Source of the DNA: CAJOLV01 sp045631885
Lineage (GTDB): Bacteria; Bacillota_I; Bacilli_A; RFN20; CAG-826
Direction of reading: 5' to 3'
Assembly: GCA_045631885.1 (NCBI GenBank)
Contig: JAZQVN010000028.1
Coordinates: 34,625 to 98,624 of the forward strand
DNA length: 64,000 nt
The notes beneath the pieces are model-generated. The model was not told the origin of the DNA, made no database searches, and was given only the letters and a program-made list of their open reading frames with translations. Of the stretch, positions 50,471-58,055 are shown in pieces (within the stretch, counting starts at the first letter, position 1; every line of letters begins with the position of its first letter). Both the position numbers and the translations under genes were made by a program.

Positions 50471-51704
50471 CATCAATTCTTTCAAGAATAGATTTTAAAA
50501 CCATGGAATCAGAGTATTTATATATACCAAACACTTTATTACCCATTCTATTTAATGACGCACCAAGGGAATAGCATTCTTTATTATCTATGATTAGGAA
50601 CCTATCGTGAAAAGAATTATTGATTCTAATTTCTATTTTTCCGTATTGTTTTTCAAAAGTTTCGACGTCTCCTTTATTGAGTTTTGAAAAATCGCTGATA
50701 ACTATGATTTTGACTATGCTATTTTCTAACTTTTCTAATAGCTCCAGCCCAATAGAATCAAAATATGGATCGATTAGTATAATCGTTTCTTTTGCTCGCA
50801 ATAATAAATCTATCATTAGTTCATGAGCATCAAAGAATTGACCATCATAAAATATTTTCTCGTTAGGAATTTTAAGTGCACCACTATTTTTGGCCTCCAT
50901 TAATTCTTCTCTTAATTTATCAATCTCCGCATCTATGCGATTGAAATTCCTCGCTATAAATAAACGTTCTTCATCGATTGCATAGCCATTAATCATGTAA
51001 CTCTTCAAGACTGAAGTTGCCCATTTTCTGAATTCAATGGCTCTTTTACCCTTCACTCTGTATCCAATAGCTAGTATCATATCAAGGTTATAAAACGCCA
51101 CCGAATATTGTTTTCCATCAGAAGCAGTATATAAGAAATCCTTATGAACTGAAAAATTAGTCAATTCGCTTTCATTTAATATATTTTGCACGTGCATAGA
51201 AATGTTGGGTTGAGAAGTTTCAAACAACTCTGCGATTTGATTTTGATTCAGCCACACCGTATCTTCTTCTAACGATACATTAACATCTAATTTTATTTGA
51301 CCATTACTATATATTTTGATATTTGAATGTATCTCTTCGATTCTTTTAATCAGGACCTCTTTTATCTTATCGCAAAACAAAAGGCCTTTATTTGATTTTA
51401 AAAGCTCCCCTATTTTTAAGACAGTATCTAGACCATAAAACTTCGCATTATTTTTAATTATTACTGCATCATTTTTTACACCATCTGTCAAAATTTGACA
51501 CACTGCTTTGTCAACTTTCTCATTTTCAGTGTCAACTTCCTCACTGTTATTTAATACTTTTATGATGTACCTATACACCGTTGATTTACTAATGTTATAT
51601 AACCTACCGATTTCACTTGGTGATAGATACACCATATTACTGCCTTCTTCTACATAAAACGATATTTCGTTATTATCAATTATTATTGTTTTCTCAATAT
51701 TCAT
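50451..51704 (-). CDS. RhuM-family protein with N-terminal HTH and PLD-like C-terminus
   Basis: The 417-residue protein has an N-terminal helix-turn-helix ('LSPSEIGRLYNISKSTVYRY'), a linker, and a RhuM/Fic-associated core ('VWLNQNQIAELFETSQPNIS', 'AFYNLDMILAIGYRVKGKRA', 'FRKWATSVLKSYMINGYAID'). A C-terminal phospholipase-D-like domain follows ('ILIDPYFDSIGLELLEKL', 'HDRFLIIDNKECYSLGASLN'). The HxK of PLD enzymes is HxR-like here (HDRF). RhuM-type genes are scattered on mobile and defence islands. An AGGAGG site is buried in a hairpin just before the ATG. Role unknown. Confidence 0.8.
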   Translation of the reverse strand: MNIEKTIIIDNNEISFYVEEGSNMVYLSPSEIGRLYNISKSTVYRYIIKVLNNSEEVDTENEKVDKAVCQILTDGVKNDAVIIKNNAKFYGLDTVLKIGELLKSNKGLLFCDKIKEVLIKRIEEIHSNIKIYSNGQIKLDVNVSLEEDTVWLNQNQIAELFETSQPNISMHVQNILNESELTNFSVHKDFLYTASDGKQYSVAFYNLDMILAIGYRVKGKRAIEFRKWATSVLKSYMINGYAIDEERLFIARNFNRIDAEIDKLREELMEAKNSGALKIPNEKIFYDGQFFDAHELMIDLLLRAKETIILIDPYFDSIGLELLEKLENSIVKIIVISDFSKLNKGDVETFEKQYGKIEIRINNSFHDRFLIIDNKECYSLGASLNRMGNKVFGIYKYSDSMVLKSILERIDEKEKKS

Positions 51705-51706
51705 AA

Positions 51707-51738
51707 AAAAACCTCCTATATATAACTAGGAGATTTTT
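51707..51738 (-). promoter_or_regulatory. Hairpin sequestering the Shine-Dalgarno of the RhuM gene
   Basis: On the minus strand AAAAATCTCCTA pairs with TAGGAGGTTTTT across an 8-base loop. AGGAGG lies in the 3' arm and seven Ts follow directly before the ATG. It can act as a translation-blocking stem, a weak terminator, or both. Confidence 0.6.
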
Positions 51739-51824
51739 CGGATTTTGTTGCAAAATTTTTATATTTTAATCAAAAAAACTTTTGTGGATTTTCATTAAGT
51801 ACTAAGTACTTACTTTTTTATGTT

Positions 51825-52166
51825 CTAGGCAAATAATATAGCGATAAGGGCCATTAACTCTTCATGACTAATAAAACCATTTATTTCATATAAATATGAG
51901 CCACAATATTCTTTAATGCGGTTACCTTGGATTTCCGCGATATATGGACCACAGTATCTTTTGATTCTATTACCATTTACTTCTAATAGATAAGAACCAC
52001 AGTATCTCTTAATGAGGTCTCCGTTAATCTCATATAAATATGATCCGCAGTATTGTTTTACTCTACCACCACTGACTTCATATAAATATGAACCGCAATA
52101 TTCTTTAATTCTGCCATTAGAAATTTCTAATATATTTGGCCCACAATATCTTTTAACAATCGCCAT
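51825..52166 (-). CDS. Six-fold 16-residue YCG-repeat protein
   Basis: Residues 5-100 of this 113-residue protein are six tandem 16-residue units of the form K-x-Y-C-G-x-Y-L-x-E-I-x-G-x-x-I, each with one Cys. A short hydrophobic helix (HEELMALIAILFA) closes the protein. The alternating pattern suggests stacked beta strands, a beta-solenoid or a meander with an even ladder of cysteines. No signal peptide is present. An AAGG site precedes the ATG. I do not know the function. Confidence 0.8.
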   Translation of the reverse strand: MAIVKRYCGPNILEISNGRIKEYCGSYLYEVSGGRVKQYCGSYLYEINGDLIKRYCGSYLLEVNGNRIKRYCGPYIAEIQGNRIKEYCGSYLYEINGFISHEELMALIAILFA

Positions 52167-52226
52167 AAAATAAACCTTCTTATTTATATTTTACATTAAT
52201 TGTTCTTTTGTATTCTATTTTTTGAA

Positions 52227-52254
52227 CAAAAAAGAGGGACTATTAGAATCCCTC
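52227..52254 (-). terminator. Terminator of cassette A
   Basis: On the minus strand GAGGGA-TTCTAATAG-TCCCTC followed by TTTTTT, about 16 bp after the giant-protein stop. Confidence 0.9.
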
Positions 52255-52269
52255 AATTATGGATTAATA

Positions 52270-55200
52270 TTATGGATTTGTTGGGAAAAGACCCCATTTT
52301 TCTAACATCCTTACTTTTTCAGGATTGGCTGCTTTCCAAGCGGAATCCGTCACTAATTCACCACTATTCCAACTTGTTCCGTTATGTGTATATAGCTTAT
52401 TGGTTGCTGTATCAAACCACATATCACCATTTACGGCAGCATATACTGATGATTCTGGTGGCGCACCTGTTCCGTATTTAAAGGAAGGTGTCACGAAATT
52501 AATCGTGAAATAATGTGAAGTAACCACTGTGTCATCAATTTCATCACTTGGCGTAATGATGGTTATTGTATAAGTTGTACTGTAGCTATTTGAACCCACA
52601 TAAGTAGCACTAACTGGAGCGTAATAATAACCGTTTATTGTAGGATCCATATAAATAAATTCAACAATATCAATGCCTTCTGCACGATATGAATAAGTGA
52701 TAATAACCGTTGACATAGAGTTTGCAGTACTGACAGAATCGTTTTCTGTTGTACAATTAATGTCTTTGACATTAGCTATTGTCATCGAGATGCCGGTGTC
52801 AGTGTTATATATTCTCCAATGTGTTTCATCGGTAATATTGGTCCAAACAGTCGCACCTTTATCAAGAATGTAATATTCAACAGTTCTTACTGCATTGCCG
52901 TCAATAACTGTACCCATTGCATCTTTTTGAACTGTGTGAACGTCACTAATGATAGTTTTTGAAGTAGTTTTTGTTACAGAATTGTAATCAAAATATTGCA
53001 CTCTCGTTGTGGTGTCTGTTTTAGTTTGCCCAGAAGGTACATTATAGTTAACTGTATGTTCAGGATCTTCAACTACCGCGGTAGCTAATCCACTAATAAG
53101 GACATCATCACCTGCAAAGACAGATCTTGCTTTTTGAGTATTAGTTATTTGAATTGCCACATTATCTTTAGCGTCATTTTGTCCTTCCGTTCGATCAAAA
53201 GTTATCACTCCTGGTGCATTTCCTGATGATGGTGTCATGATTAAAACACTCGCGGAATCTAAAGGATCCACCACAATCATGACATCTTGATCTAATTGGG
53301 CTTCCCTTTCCAAAGATTTAAGGCTTGCTAGTGTTTCAGATGCTGAAACGACAATTCCAACACCTAACGGATAATAGAACTGAGTTTGAGTAGAAATGAA
53401 TTTTTCTAAGAAAGTTGTTCTAAACAACTTAGTCGCGTTTGCACCGATATCGAGATACATCAAATAAGCACCGTTAGCACCGCTAACTGAACCAAGGCAG
53501 AATTCACCATCATTCATCGGAATTTCAAAGTAATAAGCACATCTTGTTTTGATGCTTGTGTTCTTCTTGATTCGACTTGTGTTGAATGTTGTGCTATATC
53601 CAGATGGCTTATTTGTAGAACCACTCTCGTTTGTTGCGATTAAATTAGCGATAGTGTCTGCATATGGACCCAAAGCTTCTTTTTCTTGTTGCGTAATTCC
53701 AACATATTCTTTACCAGTTGTTTTTGTGACATATGGTCTAGTGTAATAATATCTTGTCGTATTGGTTGAAGTATCTTTTAATAAATAAACAACAGAATAT
53801 TCAGTTTCGGTAGCGTGTTCCAAAATCTGGGTGATTTCCATAATATTTTGAATAGAATTACCGTTTCTAAAAATCTTATATAAAGCGAAGAATGAGTCGT
53901 TATTTCCGCTGGTACTATTAATATAGTAAGTTCCCGCAAAGAAGTTCACAAATCCCTTTTCTTTTAAGTTGAAATCGATACAATCGGTAGGTAACTCATA
54001 TTCATAATAAGTTTGTCCATTGATAATCGCTTTCGGGACAATAACTGGATTGCTTCCACCATATGATATGGTAGTATTCATAAAGTGCAATCCATAGATT
54101 GAGTCGTTTGGATTCTGAGCGGTTCCTGAAAGGGTTGATTCTAAAGATTCTTTTGAGCCCTTATAGAGATCTGTTTCCACCGGTGTCGCATCAACTCTAT
54201 TACTCGCGTCAACAGTGTAAACAGTTTCTAAAGTCGCTTCATTATTATTATTATAAGTCAAACCAGCAATGTTATTTGCGCTTGCTTGCGAATCAACAAG
54301 CGGGAATTTAGAAACACGGATATCTCCATATGGGTCAACTTTATACCCACCACCAGAAACGATATAGCCAGTGTTCTTGGTTCCAGGAACTCCTTCAGCC
54401 AAAACATTTCCATCATCATCTGTTTTTTCCATTAATGGAAAATATGTATGCGGTAAATCAAATTTTGCATCTTCAGTTGATGTGCTTGTTACTGCTATTT
54501 TTTTAGTTTCATTTGTAACTAGTGTGACAGATGGACTTGCATAAGCTTCTACAGTGACTGTTTGACCGCTAACATTTCTAGCGGAAGCCCACGAGTTACC
54601 GCTTAAGGTAATAAAATATGTATAACTGCCATATGTTGCTCGTAAAGTGCCAGTGCCTGAAGCGGTGCCTGTGTTTAATTTAAAAGCATAGCCAGTGTTT
54701 GAACTTCTAATTCTTATGCCATTAGAGTTGTAATAAGTTAAATAATATTTTGTATTTCCTTCTTGAACATAATAGCCGGTATTATCGTAATTCCACTTTG
54801 TCGCGCTTTCCGCGCTAGTTGAATTGGTTGCACCTCTATTGTTTCCGGTTCCATTTTTAGAAAGATAATGTGTACTATCAGCATATATAACATATTGCGC
54901 AGGCGGGGTTAATGATGTTTGCAAATACCAAGATGAAGTGTCACAAGTTAAATAATATTTAGTCCCGCTATTATCATAATAATAACAATTATTAGTTGAA
55001 TCCCATGTCCAGTTAGTTGAATTAGTTGTATTAAGAGATAAGGCACTACTAGAATAGCGAAGATAATATTGTGTGTTATTGATATATGTAAAGAGTTTAT
55101 TACCGCTATAAATCCAAACAGCAGAATTGTTTTGTGAAGTCGTTGCAGTTACTCCGCTAGTTCCATTATTTGTTAAATAGTATTTAGTTCCATTTATAGT

Positions 55201-56562
55201 TGTGTAAATATAATTAGCCACCACACTATTATCTGTTGTAGTAACGCTAAGTTGATTAGTTACTTCGACGGTTTTTCCTCCAGTCAAACACATATACATT
55301 TCTTCATCGGCGTAATTATTTACACCAGTTGTTTGAATAACGAAAGAATAAGAAGAAGTTTGCTGTTTATTTGCATCTGCTTCACTAGTGTCTTTGTGGT
55401 TATATGTGTAATAACTGTGTTTATAGCTACCATTATTCGTTATGTTTTTGTCAATAGGATTGCTATTTCCAAGTGAGTTGGCTATTGGATTAGAATATGT
55501 TGGTTCTTGTGTAACACCGTTTTCATCAATGGTTATCGCTTTGTTTCTGTAATATGAAACAGCGTTTACATCACCGATATAGTTAGGACTGCGCGTATAG
55601 CCACTATTAAAGTGTTTCCATACTTTATCTAAACGATTATATGTTCCCTTCATATCTATAGAACCGCCCCAACCAGGGTTTCCGTCGGTGCTTTGCTCTT
55701 TCGCGGTAAAGGTTTTTTGACTTGTTGAAACGGCAAACATCTGCTCGTCGACTTGTTGAATTTTGCTTTGGTATGCTTCTTCGCAGTGGCCGACCAATGA
55801 GTATTCGGAAAGATAATTCATTCCGGTAATAGGCTGGACATCTTCGTATTGAATATCGAATTGAGATAAAGTTGTCTTATTTTGTGATTTAAAACTATCG
55901 ATAGCGACGTTTTTAAGCTCTCCGTTAACATAACCTGCCGCTAAACCAACAAGCGTTTTAGGAGTGACACTTTTAACGGTAATTCCATCGATACCAACAT
56001 TAGCAATTCGGTTTGTTGAAGTGTCATATGTTGCTGATGGTGAAATGGTATTTTCATCAATCGGATAAGAACCCACAACACCAAACAGACCAACTATTTC
56101 CGGTTGATCGTTATATTCAATAATTCTTGGTTTAGTATTAATTGGGCGTTGGTTTGAAACTGTCAAATTAGAAATTGTATATCCAGCACCATTGAAATTA
56201 CCGATAAATGGGTGGTCAATTGTTCCAATTGGAGGAATAACCCATCCGGAACAATCGATATCTTTTCCCAATTCAAAATAATATGTGTCTAAACCATATT
56301 GATCATCAACAAGATTCGTATCAAAATAACCGTTATATTGTAACCAAGCTAAGTTAGATAGGTGTTTTGGAGTTCTAATACCAAATGGATCATCAGCGGT
56401 ACCTGTTCCATAAGCAAAATAAGCACCATCAGTACCACCTGAAATATTGTAATCAGGTATACCGGTCTCTCTATAAAACCACGCAAAAGCCGCAGTTGTT
56501 GCAGAAGCAGCTGTGAAGATTGCTAAGGATGTCATGAATGCTATATATAATTTCTTTTTCAT
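52270..56562 (-). CDS. Giant exported protein A (1430 aa)
   Basis: A hydrophobic export segment (residues about 5-30) ends 'TTAAFAWFYRETGIP'. A GLUG-like region follows (about 100-155: 'DIDCSGWVIPPIGTIDHPF', 'NGAGYTISNLTVSNQ'). Residues about 450-655 are a Tyr/Asn/Thr-rich array in which 'YYL' strands alternate with Trp-containing turns ('SAVWIYSG', 'NWTWDS'). A long Ser/Thr/Asn-rich part without recognised domains runs to the end, and the C-terminus has no LPxTG motif or transmembrane helix. The ATG follows GGAGAT, one base after the upstream gene's stop. It is paralogous to 58056-62522. Likely a surface or matrix protein under c-di-GMP control. Confidence 0.85.
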   Translation of the reverse strand: MKKKLYIAFMTSLAIFTAASATTAAFAWFYRETGIPDYNISGGTDGAYFAYGTGTADDPFGIRTPKHLSNLAWLQYNGYFDTNLVDDQYGLDTYYFELGKDIDCSGWVIPPIGTIDHPFIGNFNGAGYTISNLTVSNQRPINTKPRIIEYNDQPEIVGLFGVVGSYPIDENTISPSATYDTSTNRIANVGIDGITVKSVTPKTLVGLAAGYVNGELKNVAIDSFKSQNKTTLSQFDIQYEDVQPITGMNYLSEYSLVGHCEEAYQSKIQQVDEQMFAVSTSQKTFTAKEQSTDGNPGWGGSIDMKGTYNRLDKVWKHFNSGYTRSPNYIGDVNAVSYYRNKAITIDENGVTQEPTYSNPIANSLGNSNPIDKNITNNGSYKHSYYTYNHKDTSEADANKQQTSSYSFVIQTTGVNNYADEEMYMCLTGGKTVEVTNQLSVTTTDNSVVANYIYTTINGTKYYLTNNGTSGVTATTSQNNSAVWIYSGNKLFTYINNTQYYLRYSSSALSLNTTNSTNWTWDSTNNCYYYDNSGTKYYLTCDTSSWYLQTSLTPPAQYVIYADSTHYLSKNGTGNNRGATNSTSAESATKWNYDNTGYYVQEGNTKYYLTYYNSNGIRIRSSNTGYAFKLNTGTASGTGTLRATYGSYTYFITLSGNSWASARNVSGQTVTVEAYASPSVTLVTNETKKIAVTSTSTEDAKFDLPHTYFPLMEKTDDDGNVLAEGVPGTKNTGYIVSGGGYKVDPYGDIRVSKFPLVDSQASANNIAGLTYNNNNEATLETVYTVDASNRVDATPVETDLYKGSKESLESTLSGTAQNPNDSIYGLHFMNTTISYGGSNPVIVPKAIINGQTYYEYELPTDCIDFNLKEKGFVNFFAGTYYINSTSGNNDSFFALYKIFRNGNSIQNIMEITQILEHATETEYSVVYLLKDTSTNTTRYYYTRPYVTKTTGKEYVGITQQEKEALGPYADTIANLIATNESGSTNKPSGYSTTFNTSRIKKNTSIKTRCAYYFEIPMNDGEFCLGSVSGANGAYLMYLDIGANATKLFRTTFLEKFISTQTQFYYPLGVGIVVSASETLASLKSLEREAQLDQDVMIVVDPLDSASVLIMTPSSGNAPGVITFDRTEGQNDAKDNVAIQITNTQKARSVFAGDDVLISGLATAVVEDPEHTVNYNVPSGQTKTDTTTRVQYFDYNSVTKTTSKTIISDVHTVQKDAMGTVIDGNAVRTVEYYILDKGATVWTNITDETHWRIYNTDTGISMTIANVKDINCTTENDSVSTANSMSTVIITYSYRAEGIDIVEFIYMDPTINGYYYAPVSATYVGSNSYSTTYTITIITPSDEIDDTVVTSHYFTINFVTPSFKYGTGAPPESSVYAAVNGDMWFDTATNKLYTHNGTSWNSGELVTDSAWKAANPEKVRMLEKWGLFPTNP

Positions 56563-56563
56563 C

Positions 56564-57631
56564 TTAGATCTCCGTACTCCAGTCGCATAAGAAAGACAAA
56601 CCATCTGATAAATATGGGTGTCCTAAATAATATGAAGAAACATATTCAACTGCTGCGGCATTATAATCAACAACAACACCAACATAAGTCAAACCATTGG
56701 TGCTGCCGTAAAACATTTCCATTTCTTGTTCATAATTAACCAAAGATCCTTCGTCGGTAAATGTCGCAAAGGCGCTTTCGTTATCGTTTGTAAAATCATC
56801 TGAATCAATCCAAATGCCGCCTTGAGATACTGGGTCAGAATCTGCTGGTGTATAAGTTTTTGTCGTAATAGCGTTAGAACCTGCATTTACATTGAAACTT
56901 TGATCAAACGGGGCTTCAAAACTGAATTTAAAATAATGTGATTGAGCAACTGAAGATAATGGATTATTTTCCATTGCTAAATCAGTCCAAACTAATTTAA
57001 ATTTACCATCTATATATTGATATCTAGTTTTAATCTTGTATTCGTTATCGTGCTCATCTTTATAGATACCTTTTTGACTAGAGTCATTCGTTACCTCATA
57101 AATCTCATTATTGTTTGCACTGGAAGGTAAATTGGTATAATCCGCAACAATATGTTGAGCATCTAAAACATTGTTTCCAGGTTTATCAATTGGCAAATAT
57201 GGATTTTTAGTTTTTGCCACAATTCTTTGTTCTCCACCTTTAACTTTGAATAACATCAAAACCGGATGATGAGGATCATCTAATGAATATGTACCTAATC
57301 TTAAGTAACCCTTTGGAGTTCCTTGGTTATTGTTTCCAATATCATTTTTGACATATTCAACGTTATCGGTCGATTGATTATAAGCTAAGACTGAATATGG
57401 GGCTGGATTAAAACCAAAAAAGTCATCGTTTGAGATTCCATAAAATTCATGGAAGGAGATTTGTTCTACTGTTGTTCCTGTTTCTCCAGTTGTAAATGAA
57501 TCGGCTTCATTATTAACACGGCGAATTGAAATAAACCAAGCAAAGGTTCCCATAAAGACAGAGGCTAAAGAAAAAATCGTCATCATTGTGGCGGCTATTA
57601 TCTTTAAGTTTTTGTTACCTGTTCTTTTCAT
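56564..57631 (-). CDS. FAWF-type exported protein A (355 aa)
   Basis: A basic start and hydrophobic helix (residues about 10-32) end in 'MGTFAWFISIRRVNNEADSF'. The T-F-A-W-F-x-x-x-R pattern after the helix recalls SipW-dependent TasA/camelysin-like precursors. The rest is beta-rich with no known motif. The first 50 residues are almost identical to the paralogue at 62524-63660; the rest is diverged but collinear ('HHPVLMLFKVKGGE', 'MENNPLSSV', 'EMFYGSTN'). The start codon lies only three bases after AAAGG, directly below the riboswitch terminator. Confidence 0.85.
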   Translation of the reverse strand: MKRTGNKNLKIIAATMMTIFSLASVFMGTFAWFISIRRVNNEADSFTTGETGTTVEQISFHEFYGISNDDFFGFNPAPYSVLAYNQSTDNVEYVKNDIGNNNQGTPKGYLRLGTYSLDDPHHPVLMLFKVKGGEQRIVAKTKNPYLPIDKPGNNVLDAQHIVADYTNLPSSANNNEIYEVTNDSSQKGIYKDEHDNEYKIKTRYQYIDGKFKLVWTDLAMENNPLSSVAQSHYFKFSFEAPFDQSFNVNAGSNAITTKTYTPADSDPVSQGGIWIDSDDFTNDNESAFATFTDEGSLVNYEQEMEMFYGSTNGLTYVGVVVDYNAAAVEYVSSYYLGHPYLSDGLSFLCDWSTEI

Positions 57632-57641
57632 ACGCCTTTAA

Positions 57642-57685
57642 ATAAAAAACCCAGTCCTTAGAATTCTTCATTCTCCGGCAACTGG
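57642..57685 (-). terminator. Riboswitch-controlled terminator A
   Basis: On the minus strand CCAGT pairs with ACTGG and AGAAT with ATTCT, followed by GTTTTTT. The 5' arm CCAGT belongs to the 3' edge of the aptamer (AGCCAGTTGCC), so aptamer and terminator cannot form together. Confidence 0.8.
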
Positions 57686-57746
57686 CTATCTTTATATAAA
57701 GACCCTGTAGCTTTGCGTCACAGCATCACTGCTGTTTTGCCTTTTA
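57677..57746 (-). promoter_or_regulatory. Cyclic di-GMP-I (GEMM-I) riboswitch A
   Basis: The minus strand shows AAAGGCAAAA, the hairpin ACAGCA-GTGA-TGCTGT (GNRA tetraloop), the family hallmark GACGCAAAGC, then CAGGGTCT, a receptor hairpin and AGATAGCC. GGCAA at the 5' edge is complementary to TTGCC at the 3' edge. It precedes the cassette A genes. Confidence 0.93.
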
Positions 57747-57753
57747 CACTCAT

Positions 57754-57782
57754 ATTTTAGTAATAACTAAATATCTATACAA
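57754..57782 (-). promoter_or_regulatory. Promoter of cassette A
   Basis: On the minus strand TTGTAT (57777-57782), a 17-bp spacer and TAAAAT (57754-57759). Cassette B has TTGCAT-17-TAAAAT at the same distance from its aptamer. Confidence 0.7.
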
Positions 57783-58011
57783 TCAATTTACGCGCACAAG
57801 CGAAATGCGAAAAACACTGAATGAATCGATACATTTTGCTAATGAATGGTAATAAAAAGTCTATTATGAAAAGAAAAATCTTATATATATTATATTTATA
57901 TAATAAGGATATAAGGATAAAATCCTAGGACCATACATTTTTAGGTTAATAGATGTAGGAAAAACCACCATTTCAAGTGAGACAAAAATTAAAAAAGTTG
58001 TGTCTACATCA
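57783..58011. other. Intergenic DNA between cassettes, no gene seen
   Basis: Very AT-rich. It has a short 20-codon frame near 57867 without a Shine-Dalgarno, and an inverted repeat AGGATAAAATCCT near 57915. I see no convincing gene or RNA here. Confidence 0.6.
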
Positions 58012-58045
58012 AAGAAAAAGGAAGTAACGCTAATGCGCTACTCCC
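58012..58045 (-). terminator. Terminator of cassette B
   Basis: On the minus strand GGGAGTAGCGC-ATTA-GCGTTACTTCC (one G-U/mismatch) followed by TTTTTCTTT, ten bases after the stop. Confidence 0.85.
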
Positions 58046-58055
58046 TAAACAATTT

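Noticed and set aside
57867..57930. 20-codon frame between the cassettes
   Set aside because: No Shine-Dalgarno and extreme AT content; no conservation can be argued from the sequence.
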